A stretch of 9,042 nucleotides of DNA from an uncultured Candidatus Altimarinota bacterium (GCA_938015605.1 CALLPO010000124.1:1-9042); one strand, 5' to 3'. Shown: positions 1 to 7,535, counted from the stretch's first letter. Translations and numbers: made by a program. Notes: a model not told the origin generated them from the sequence alone.

Positions 1-1173
1 ATCACATATATATTCTCAACTATTATTTGAATCTAAAATATAACTTGGTCTTTGAAAAATATATTGAAATTCAGGAATTGTTAACATTGTAGTCTCTTGT
101 CCCTGGGAAGGAATAAGAATTCAGGAAAGAGATTTTGATAAGATCTTGTTAGTGTTACTCTCTACCCCCTCTCCTAGAAGAGAGAGCTGGGGTGAGGACT
201 TTTCATTATTCAGCCAAATAATTTTTTCTTTAAAATTTTCTCTATTATCTTTTTCAAAGATTTTAAATATAACTTTATGATTTCATTTTGGAAAAATAAT
301 AGTATTTGGGTTACATTTTTGATATTCACTTGAAATAAAGCTTAATAAAATTTCACATTCAAATTTTGAAGAGATATCTTTTTTTTCCTCATCTATGAGC
401 TTAAAATTTATTTTACACTCTCACTTACTTTTATCACATAAATACTGATTATCTATACTCTCAGATAAAACGTAACTTGGCCTCTGAAATATGTAACTGA
501 AATTTGGAACTAATGTTACCTCTCCACTCTTGGCTAAAAGGGGAGAATTCAAGAGGGGAATACTACTGTCTTGCTCTGTTATTATTTTTTCAATTTCTTC
601 AACTTCTTCAATCTTCACTTCTGCAGAGATAATTTTTACTTCTCAAGAATAAACAGGCTGAGAAATAATTTCTATTTCTGGATCTAATAATTGAATAATC
701 TTATCTTCTTCAATTTTTAAATCACTAGAATTAACTTCTCCATTAACTACAATAAAACTGTATTCACTGAAATTTTCTGGACTGCTTTTTTCTTCCACTT
801 TGATATTAATTGGATGAATTCATTTTGGAAAAATAACTGTGTTTGGATTACATCTTTCAAATTGATCTGATTCAAAGCTTGTACTAATTTTACAAATTAA
901 TGTAGAAGAAATAGTTTTTCAATTTTCTGGTTTTGTGAGGTTAAAATTAATTTTACATTCTTCTTTTGAATTGTTACAATAATATACTATTTTTTTAGTG
1001 TCATCACTTTCTAGAATATAACTTGGTCTTTGAAAATTAAGTTGAAAATCAGGAGAAGTATTTATGTTTTTCAAAATTGTATTTTCAATAATTTTCTGCC
1101 CACTTCAAAATACATCCTGAGCAAATCAGAAGAGAATTATCATGAGTATTAAAAAGAGATCCTTTATTATCAT
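1..1173 (-). CDS. Exported surface protein with tandem four-cysteine repeats (partial, C-terminus outside window)
   Basis: With TGA read as Gly there are 391 uninterrupted codons from the ATG at 1173 to the window edge. Residues 1-19 form a signal peptide: one Lys, then a long hydrophobic run ending in FGFAQ. The rest is built from a repeated module at about residues 43-126, 224-305 and 369 onward. Each module opens with FQRPSY, then has C-x6-C followed by KINF, a lone Cys, and CNPNT..FPKG; the cysteines are at 66, 73, 94, 108 and again at 246, 253, 273, 287. Acidic linkers separate the modules. From memory, similar modules occur in large surface proteins of Gracilibacteria/Peregrinibacteria-type genomes; the function is unknown to me, and the paired cysteines suggest disulfide-stabilised extracellular domains. 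No catalytic motif is visible. The start is supported by a promoter just upstream. There is no Shine-Dalgarno. Parts of both linkers are encoded by GC-richer hairpin sequences (see the repeat entries). Confidence 0.8.
158..199. repeat. GC-rich imperfect palindrome (REP/MITE-like) inside coding sequence
   Basis: A C/T-rich block (CCCCCTCTCC) is followed by a G/A-rich block (GAGAGAG..GGGGTGAGG), with CTCTC/GAGAG arms around a six-base loop. It stands out from the AT-rich surroundings. On the minus strand it reads in frame as roughly residues 326-339 (SPQLSLLGEG). Peptides of the SPQPSPLGEG type are, from general knowledge, what dispersed CCCTCACCCC...CTCTCC palindromes give when translated. Membership of a dispersed family in this genome is inferred. 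Confidence 0.5.
518..559. repeat. Second hairpin-forming GC-richer block in a linker of the same gene
   Basis: The arms TCTCCACTCTT and AAAAGGGGAGA pair over most of their length around a short GGCT loop, followed by a second GGGG-containing tract. It is translated on the minus strand as about residues 205-219 (IPLLNSPLLAKSGEV), in the linker before module 2. A diverged homologous stretch lies before module 3 at about 87-123. It may be a degraded copy of a dispersed palindromic element, or simply part of the duplicated linker. Confidence 0.4.
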
Positions 1174-1179
1174 ATATAA

Positions 1180-1207
1180 ATAATAATGTTATTTTTTATT
1201 CTGTAAA
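1180..1207 (-). promoter_or_regulatory. Sigma70-type promoter of the surface-repeat gene
   Basis: On the minus strand, TTTACA (1202-1207) and TATTAT (1180-1185) are separated by 16 bp. Only six bases lie between the -10 box and the ATG at 1173, so transcription would start at or next to the start codon, giving a leaderless or near-leaderless mRNA. The call rests on consensus match in an AT-rich background. Confidence 0.5.
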
Positions 1208-1266
1208 TATGCTTATGTATGTTAATGTTAAATTAGTTTTTAACATTGTGAATAAAAAATAAACAC

Positions 1267-1306
1267 AAAAAAAAGAGTTATTACATTTAAGTAATAACTC
1301 TTTTTT
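1267..1306 (-). terminator. Rho-independent terminator after the S-layer-like gene (possibly bidirectional)
   Basis: A perfect 16-bp stem (1269-1284 paired with 1291-1306) closes a six-base loop; its core is GAGTTATTAC/GTAATAACTC. On the minus strand the stem runs into eight T residues, about 25 bases after the stop of the S-layer-like gene. The plus strand also ends in a six-T run, so it could act in both directions. It isolates the S-layer transcript from the surface-repeat gene downstream. Confidence 0.88.
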
Positions 1307-1328
1307 AGAACTATATCAGTACTAAATA

Positions 1329-2411
1329 TTAGTAGTGAAGTGCTCTAGATTTGAAAACAACTTTAGATGTTTCATCTCTTTTGATACCTCTGTTAGGTTC
1401 AAAATTTGGGTTGTTTGCAATAATTCCTAATGCTTTAGCTTTTTCAGCATATTTTGCTTGCCAAGTAGCAGTTAGGTCTCCAAATGTACTAGTAGTAACT
1501 GAACTATCAACTGTGTAAACAGCATTTCTAGTTTGAGCAACTCTTAGTAACATTTTAATTGCTTCAGCTCTACTAATTTCTTCGTTTGGTCTAAACATAG
1601 AGTTAGAAGTAGAGATAATTCCTAGATCAGCACCTTTCTTGATAACCTTTGCTTGCCATACTGATTTATCTACATCAGTAAATGTTAGTGAGCTTGGGTT
1701 TTCGTTAATATATTCATAACAATATGCTCTTAGAGCAATTTTTAAGAATTCTGTTCTAGTAGTAGCTCTCCATGGTTCAAATTGTCCAATTGGATTAAGT
1801 AAACCACTTGTATTACCATTCATGATTCCTTTAGAAGAAAGATCAGTAATATAGGCTAGTGCCCAGTTGTTAGCTGTATCAGTATATGCTACATTAACAT
1901 TTGGGAAAGTACATGTATCTGCATCAACAGTATCAGTACTTGGAGTTGTAGGAGTTGTAGGAGTTTCAATTGTATCTACAGTATTTTCAGCTGTAGGAAT
2001 ACAAGTATTACCTAAGTTACCATTTTTACATGATACTCCAGTTTTTCTAAATAATTTGTAAACACCATTTGTTTCTTTACAAACTAGGTTTGAATCAGTA
2101 CATGTTGAAGTATATCAACCACCACCTCCTCCTCCAGAGGATGAAGTTGTAGTTTCTTCTTCTGTAGTTGAATCATAACCATAACCATATCAGTAACCAT
2201 AACCCCATTCTCCTAATTCATCATCATAACCATATCCATAGATAGAACTAGAAGTATTAGCTGTATATTCACTTGCACCTAAGAAAGGAGCAGTAATACC
2301 AACATAGAATGTTCAAAGAACACCTGTTACATTAAGAGCCATTAAAAGAACTCATACTGTAGCAGTAGATATAACTCTTTTTAGAGTTATTTTACTTGTA
2401 AGATTTGACAT
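1329..2411 (-). CDS. S-layer homology (SLH) domain surface protein
   Basis: The protein has 360 residues with TGA read as Gly. The N-terminus has basic residues (K7, K11, R12) and a hydrophobic stretch at about 13-45, ending near LGASE, which fits a signal peptide. A YGYG low-complexity tract (58-79), an acidic/Ser-Thr patch and a seven-Gly linker (93-99) follow. A small domain carries four Cys (104, 111, 128, 137), then comes a PTTPTTP linker. Three SLH repeats fill the C-terminus: about 168-232, 243-296 and 309-360, recognisable by F.DV....W...I..A..LGI and FRPNEEISRAEAIKMLLR. SLH domains normally tether proteins to the cell surface, so this is likely an abundant envelope protein. Only four glycines (20, 33, 74, 99) use TGA; all others use mostly GGT or GGA, unlike the neighbouring kinase and truncated polA genes, as expected if expression is high. 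It has its own promoter and terminator. Confidence 0.9.
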
Positions 2412-2416
2412 CTTAT

Positions 2417-2456
2417 ATAATAAGTAAAAGAATAAAATAAAAACCGGTTTTTATTT
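2417..2456 (-). promoter_or_regulatory. S-layer gene promoter with a perfect palindrome as candidate operator
   Basis: On the minus strand a TATTAT -10 box (2417-2422) sits five bases before the ATG, again close to leaderless. No good -35 match is seen. Instead, a 22-bp perfect palindrome (2435-2456, centred on AACCGGTT) covers the -35 position. Such placement fits a repressor or activator site, but binding is inferred only. The palindrome could also form a hairpin in an RNA that starts further upstream. Confidence 0.45.
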
Positions 2457-2480
2457 AAAAAATATGATTCTTTAAATAAA
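2450..2480. repeat. Inverted repeat adjoining the S-layer palindrome
   Basis: TTTATTTAAA at 2450-2459 is exactly complementary to TTTAAATAAA at 2471-2480, with 11 bases between. Its left arm overlaps the right end of the 22-bp palindrome, so the AAATAAA half-site recurs several times within 46 bp. This could be a cluster of binding sites or alternative hairpins. In such AT-rich DNA chance is possible. Confidence 0.45.
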
Positions 2481-2736
2481 GACTCTTTTGTAATCTCAAT
2501 TTTAAATATATTAATTTTATATTATAAAGTTATATTGAAAATTATATTTCATGTATATTCTGCTGAAAAATATATATGAAAATTTATGTTTTCATATAAC
2601 CTTAATATCAGCAATAATATATCTAAATTTAGTAGATTATTTACAAGAACCTTAATGGAAGAAATCCATTACTTAGAAATATAAGTATAAAAAAATAAAA
2701 ATCAAGCACTTTTAAACGATAAATATGCGATAATTA
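2457..2736. other. AT-rich intergenic stretch, no gene seen
   Basis: This is the middle of a 393-bp gap between two divergently transcribed genes. No coding region, tRNA or known riboswitch is recognisable. It contains the two-stem hairpin at 2561-2613, a smaller hairpin at 2653-2671 (TAATGGA, five-base loop, TCCATTA), and the 9-bp word AACCTTAAT twice (2598-2606 and 2648-2656), 50 bp apart. A weaker TGAAA...TTTCA stem at about 2536-2551 resembles the 2573-2598 hairpin in sequence. Confidence 0.5.
2561..2613. other. Nested two-stem hairpin, possible structured RNA or regulatory site
   Basis: An outer stem TGCTGA (2561-2566) / TCAGCA (2608-2613) encloses a perfect 10-bp inner stem, TATATGAAAA (2573-2582) / TTTTCATATA (2589-2598), with a six-base loop and internal loops of 6 and 9 bases. 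No T-run follows on either strand, so it is not a typical terminator. I do not recognise it as a known RNA family. Confidence 0.4.
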
Positions 2737-2766
2737 TTGATAATTATACTAACATATGATTATATT
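2737..2766 (+). promoter_or_regulatory. Candidate promoter of the PfkB kinase gene, overlapping a tandem repeat
   Basis: TTGATA (2737-2742) and TATATT (2761-2766) are separated by 18 bp and lie about 40 bases before the ATG. The -35 box falls within a tandem pair of GATAATTAT (2729-2737 and 2739-2747), a possible operator. An exact TATAAT at 2796-2801 is only three bases from the ATG, too close to serve well as the -10 of this start. The call is from consensus matching only. Confidence 0.4.
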
Positions 2767-2804
2767 CATGTATACAGTCAGTTTTAGTACATTAATATAA
2801 TATT

Positions 2805-3743
2805 ATGAAACTTTTAATAATTGGTTCAATTGCATATGATAACATACTTCATTATGCTTGAAATTTAAAGGAATCTATTGAAAAAGAGACATTGAATAAT
2901 AAAATTAATATGTCAGTAAGGTCATCTGAATATTCAAAGCAATCTTGATGAACAGGCCTTAATATAGCATATAATTTATCTCTTTTGAATACAGAAAATA
3001 TTTTATTATGAGCTATATGAAAGGATTTTAAGTTCACAAAATTTGTACAAGAAAGAGTTAATTTGTCTTATATTTATACTTCAGACCTTCTCCCGTCTTC
3101 TAATTCTTTTATCACTCTTGATAGTTACTGAAATCAATTATCAGTTTTTTCTCCTTGAGCAATGCTTAAATCTGATCATATTAGGATTGATAATATTTCA
3201 GAAAATATATCATATGCAATTATTTCTCCTACAGCTAAAGAGGCTATGTTTAACTATCTTAAATGGTTAAAACAAGAAGGAGTAAAAATATTCTTTGATC
3301 CAGGTCAACAACTCTCGACTATGACTAAACAAGAACTTAAGATTGTTAGAGATGAAGCTCATTATTTAATTGTCAATGAACATGAATTTAGTCTTTTTAA
3401 GAAAATTTCTAGACTAAGTGATAAAGAGGTTTATAGTTCTTTTGATAAAGTAATTGTTACTTATTGAGAGAAATGATCAAAAATTATTAGTTCTGATTCA
3501 ATAATAGATATACCTGCTGTAATTTCTGAAGATGTACTAGATCCAACAGGAGTCTGAGAAGCATATAGAGCATGATTAATTAAATGAATTTCATCTTGAT
3601 TATCTTGGGAAACTTCATGAAAGATTGGATCACTGCTTGCATCATTTTGTATTGAATCAAACTGATGACAAAATCACTTTATTGACACTAAACAATTTCA
3701 GAACATGTTTATGCAAGAGTTTTGAGAAGAAATTATTCTATAA
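2805..3743 (+). CDS. PfkB/ribokinase-family sugar or nucleoside kinase
   Basis: The protein has 312 residues with TGA read as Gly, a usual length for the family, which transfers phosphate from ATP to a sugar or nucleoside hydroxyl. The N-terminus LLIIGSIAYDNI is the typical first strand. The first signature appears as GGTGLNIAYNLSLL (about 48-61) followed by LLGAIGKD. The C-terminal signature is DPTGVGEAYRAG (246-257), which forms the anion hole in relatives. At position 252 the usual catalytic Asp of the GxGD motif is replaced by Glu, which could weaken or alter activity. The DPTG.G.A.RAG form resembles bacterial adenosine kinase-like members, but the substrate cannot be assigned. About 17 of 23 glycines are TGA. 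The gene stands alone between its own candidate promoter and a terminator. Confidence 0.87.
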
Positions 3744-3790
3744 TCTATTCTCAAAAATTTAATAAATACTATATAGGTTTCTAAATAAAG

Positions 3791-3818
3791 TTGAATAAAT
3801 AGTAATTATTCTTACTAT
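3791..3818 (+). promoter_or_regulatory. Weak candidate promoter upstream of the polA-like gene
   Basis: TTGAAT (3791-3796) and TACTAT (3813-3818) have a 16-bp spacer, and each matches consensus at four of six positions. The -10 box would lie inside the terminator stem. An alternative -10 is TATAGT (3832-3837), nine bases before the ATG, which would give a nearly leaderless mRNA but has no clear -35. Confidence 0.25.
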
Positions 3819-3846
3819 AAAACTATTATTTTATAGTAATTTTTTT
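3812..3846 (+). terminator. Rho-independent terminator directly abutting the next start codon
   Basis: An 11-bp perfect stem, TTACTATAAAA (3812-3822) / TTTTATAGTAA (3829-3839), closes a six-base loop and is followed by seven T residues (3840-3846). It lies 69 bases after the kinase stop codon. The ATG of the polA-like gene begins at the very next base. It is AT-rich but structurally a classic terminator. It may also act as an attenuator or hide the start region of the downstream gene. Confidence 0.8.
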
Positions 3847-5178
3847 ATGCCTTCAAATCCTCCAAAAAAGATTTATTTAATTGATGGTAATAGTTTTATC
3901 TACAGAATGTTCTTCTGACTTCCTGAATTTTCAACTAAAGATTGAAAAGTTGTTAATGCTATTTTTGGTATGGCAAAGTTCTTTGTTCATCAACTGACGA
4001 GGGAAAACCCAGATTATGTGATTTTTATAACAGATGCTCCTGGAAAGAATTTTAGAGACGAAATTTATTCTGACTATAAGGCTACTAGAGATAGAATGCC
4101 TGATAATCTCAAAAGCCAAATGGATTGAATTCATGAAATTATTTCAAAAATGTGAATTGATATTATCTCAATCTCATGATATGAAGCAGATGATGTTATT
4201 GGAACTCTCGCTCATAAATACTCTTGAAATTTAGATTATGAAGTTGATATTTTATCTTGAGATAAAGATTTATATTCTTTGATTTCAAAAAATGTAGTAG
4301 TCTATGATACAATGAAAAGAAAGAAATTCTGAATTGATGAGACAAAAGAAAAATTTTGAGTAACTCCTGATGGGATTGTAGACTTTTTAGCTATTGTATG
4401 AGATAAAGCTGATAATATTCCATGAATTGATTGATTTGGTCCTAAAAAAGCTGTAGGTCTTATTAATGAGGTTTGAAACATTGATGCTATATATAGTGAG
4501 GTAAAAAAAGTAGAATCATGAGAAAAAAAGTTTAGTGATTATGAAAAATCAATCCAATCATGTTTTAAATGAAAGACATTTGAAAAGTTAGTAAATTCTC
4601 AAGATGATGCTATTTTATCTAAAAAATTAGCAACAATAGCTCTTGATGTAAGTTTAGAAGATTTTGAATTAGATAATTTTATATTTCATCCAAATGAACT
4701 TCTCACACCAGAAGTTAAAGAACAATTTAGAAAATATGAGTTTTTTAGTCTACTTTGAGAATCTTCTCAAAAGAAACTACAAACATGGGATAATCTTAAG
4801 CTAAAAGTTAATATTGTGTGAGATGATCAATGATTAGAAGAACTATTAAGTAAAATAGTAAAATATAAAAATATTACTCTTGATACGGAAACTACTTCTC
4901 TAAAAATTATGGAAGCAGAACTTGTTTGAGTAAGTATATATTTGGATGATGATAATATTTTTTATATTAATAGACTACATGAAGGACCACAAATTTGAGA
5001 TTGAGAATTAAAGGACTTTCTTAATAAAATATTCAAGTTAGATATAACAATAATTGGTCATAATTTAAAATATGATTTAGAAATTATAGAATTATTTTTA
5101 TGAAAAGATAATAGGGAAATGGGTAAATCTATGATTGATTCTTGAACTGAAGATTCACAATTATGACTTTGAATTTAG
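3847..5178 (+). CDS. polA: PolA-like protein: complete 5'-nuclease plus cut-off 3'-5' exonuclease, no polymerase domain
   Basis: The protein has 443 residues, against about 930 for E. coli Pol I. The 5'-3' nuclease (about 1-290) has all expected acidic motifs: LIDGNS (D13), TDAPGK.FRDE, EADDVIGTLA, SGDKDLYSLI and VGDKADNIPGIDGFGPKKA, the last being the helix-hairpin-helix region. It should remove RNA primers and flaps. A DnaQ-type exonuclease fold follows with Exo I (LDTET, D346/E348) and Exo II (GHNLKYDLEI, N406/D410). The reading frame then ends at TAG at 5178, before Exo III and before any polymerase motif. The proofreading part is therefore probably inactive. All three frames beyond the stop contain further stops, so no single frameshift restores the gene; deletion, natural truncation or a separately encoded polymerase are possible. 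About 25 of 35 glycines are TGA. The start is fixed by the motif position and the adjacent T-run. Confidence 0.87.
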
Positions 5179-5241
5179 AAACTTTTGCATTTAATTTTTA
5201 ATTGCTTACTTTTTATTTAATTATTATGTAACTAATAAATA

Positions 5242-7533
5242 TTGTATATTAAAAAGAACATTGAACTTCTGTTTAATAACCTTGAGGAAAATTTATGATC
5301 ATATCTAGATGGATATAATTCAAAATTACTTAAGAAAGTTTTTAAGTATGCATATATTCAACACGAAAATCAATTTAGAGCCAATGGAGAAGAATACATT
5401 ATTCATCTGATTAATACCGCAAATATATTAGTATGATTATCAGCTGATTTCCCTTCAGTTTTAGCATGACTATTACATGATATAATTAGAGATACAGATG
5501 TTACACATCAAGATTTAGAAAAGAGGTTCTGAAAAGAAATTGCTGATCTTGTTCATAATATTACTAAAATTTCAGAAATTCCTTATGAGGAGGGAATGAC
5601 AACTCAGGATTTAGACTTTTTGAAAAAAATATTTAAAATTGCTTGAAAAGATATTAGAGTATTTCTTATTAAAATTTGTGAGAGGATTGATTTTATTAAT
5701 ACACTTAGTTATCTAACTGAAGATGTTCAGAAATTTAAAGCAAAAGAAACACTAGATATTTATGTCCCTTTAATTAAGGTTTTTGGTATATGAAAATATA
5801 TTTGAAATGTTGAAGATATATGCTTTAGATATTTAGAACAATCTGAATATAATAGGCTAGATAAAATTATAACAAAACAAAAAGAGAATTTTGAAGAAAA
5901 AATTGAGACATTCACGAATATTATCCATAAATGACTAACAGACAAAAATATTGAATGAGATATTGAATGAAGAATTAAAACTCTCTATTCAATTAGCAAA
6001 AAATTACAAAAAAAGCATATACCTCTATCATGAGTGTATGATCTGATTGCATTAAGAGTTATTGTATCAAATAAAGTTGAAGCATATGTAGCTCTCTGAG
6101 TTGTTCATTCCCAATTTAAAAGTAAAAAGAATAGAATAAAAGATTATATTTCTGCACCAAAGGCTAATGGATATCAATCTATTCATACTACAGTAAGTGA
6201 TGAGGATGACTTTATTTTTGAAATCCAGATTCAAACACAGCAAATGTACAAATATAATATGTTTGGACTAGCTTCTCATACTTCTTATAAATGACTTTCT
6301 CCAAACCTTGAACTCTATCCTAAATGGATGAAAAAATTAATTACACAACAAAAAGATGCTTTTTCATGAGAAAAATTTATTGAAAATATTAAACCAAACT
6401 CTCTTAAAGAAACAATTATTTGTACTACTCCTAAGTGAAAAGAAATTGAACTTCCTAGAAAAGCAACTGTTTTAGATTTTGCATTCAAAGTACATTCAGA
6501 TATTTGAAAAAGATCAATTTGATCATGGATTAATAATGAATATGTAGATAATCTTGTATATACTCTTAATGATTGAGATGAAGTTGAGCTTGAACTTTGA
6601 AGAGAAGAGAGTAATTATCCTGTTAGGTATCTATCTTTTGTAAGAACACCTATTGCTCAAAAGAGTTTAAAAACGATTTTTAAGAAAAAATCAGAACATA
6701 AAAGAACACTCTTGTGAAAACATTTATTGAATGAAAGAATGGAACTTATAGGTTATAAACCTTTTGAAAGTATGCCTCGTCTTATAAAACGTGAAGTTTT
6801 AAAAGAATTCTCATCTGAAGATAAAACAGGATTGTATCTAGAATTATGATCTTGAAATATTGAAATAGATAAAATTATTAACTATATTTATAATCTTCAG
6901 CAAGATAGTACTAAGTACAAATCTACAGTTTCTCTAAAAGTAATTTTTAAGAAAAAAGACCATAAGAATATACATTCTCTTTTTGATGTTTTTCATAACT
7001 TGAATGTCCAAGTAATTAACTTCCAATATAAATGAACATCATCTCATATAGATATCCATGTCTCAGACTTAAATATTCTTCATGAATTGCTGGCTGAACT
7101 TTCTAGAATCCCAAATGTATCAATTGTAAAAAGGACTTTCAACTATAGAGTTTGGGGGTTCCTTACTTTACTTTTTATAGTTTCATTTTTTATCATATTT
7201 GCTCCTGCAATTGTTTTTTACTTTGCACATAATATTGAAAATGTATCAGGAGCCTTCAAAGTATTATTTTATACAAGTATAGCACTGTTTATTTGACTAC
7301 TTTATAGTTTTAAGTATATAGCAAAAATAACTCTCCCATGACCTCTGAAACAAAAAGCATTTTGGTCTGGAATGTTTATTCTTAATATATTTATTCTTGC
7401 ATCAGTTTTATGGTGATGACTAAATATATATAATAAAATTGATTCTACATTTCTTTTATCAGTATCAATGTTACTATTTTGACTGACAAGTTTTGAATAC
7501 TTAAGTTCAAAAAGTATTAGAGAATCTTTGTAG
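5242..7533 (+). CDS. rel: RelA/SpoT homolog ((p)ppGpp synthetase) with degenerate hydrolase site and C-terminal membrane tail
   Basis: The protein has 763 residues from a TTG start; in-frame TAA stops at 5233 and 5236 limit the start, and no ATG lies before the HD domain. HD domain, about 30-185: R46, H55 and H79-D80 are kept, but the HDxxED motif reads HDIIRD (R83) and LADRLHN reads ICERIDF (E147, F151). Synthetase, about 215-345: YDLIALR (D267), RIKDYISAPKANGYQSIHT (298-316) and EIQIQT (E327) are conserved; RIKD resembles the RxKD motif of bifunctional enzymes. A TGS domain (about 392-455) and helical domain follow; I see no Cys-rich zinc-finger domain. An ACT-like domain lies at about 555-633. 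The tail has about four hydrophobic segments (about 639-662, 671-692, 707-729, 736-753). It likely makes the alarmone (p)ppGpp in the stringent response. No Shine-Dalgarno; a poor promoter match (TTGCTT, 17 bp, TATGTA) lies at 5202-5230. Confidence 0.9.
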
Positions 7534-7535
7534 GT

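Larger units (their letters stand above)
1..1047 (-). repeat. Three tandem protein-domain repeats inside the surface-protein gene
   Basis: Module 1 spans about 796-1047, module 2 about 259-504, and module 3 begins at about 69 and is cut by the window edge. All share FQRPSY near the start; modules 1 and 2 share the spacing of four cysteines and the CNPNT..FPKG block. Linkers 1 and 2 (before modules 2 and 3) are also alignable at the DNA level around GAATTC, which suggests that module plus linker duplicated as a unit. Confidence 0.8.

Noticed and set aside
1..1047. CRISPR array or simple DNA tandem repeat in the surface gene
   Set aside because: The repeats are long, diverged protein modules of about 80 residues with variable linkers, not short identical repeats with spacers.
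1867..2061. Plus-strand ORF with Val/Ser-rich sequence
   Set aside because: It is antisense to the PTTPTTP linker and Cys-rich part of the S-layer-like gene and arises from its simple repeats.
2796..2801. Exact TATAAT as the kinase promoter
   Set aside because: It ends only three bases before the ATG, so transcription would begin after the start codon, and there is no -35; TTGATA/TATATT at 2737-2766 fits better.
2412..2804. tRNA or known riboswitch in the long intergenic gap
   Set aside because: No cloverleaf, T-loop motif or known riboswitch core could be found; only AT-rich hairpins are visible.
3043..3270. 75-residue hydrophobic ORF on the plus strand
   Set aside because: It is out of frame with the PfkB kinase, which is continuous across it with conserved motifs on both sides.
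5179..5241. Frameshift that would restore full-length polA
   Set aside because: All three frames after 5178 meet stops within a few dozen bases and none shows exonuclease III or polymerase motifs; the RSH gene starts at once.
7087..7296. Separate 69-residue membrane protein on the plus strand
   Set aside because: It is in the same frame as the RelA/SpoT gene and only appears separate because TGA is taken as a stop; it is the internal ACT-to-membrane part of that protein.
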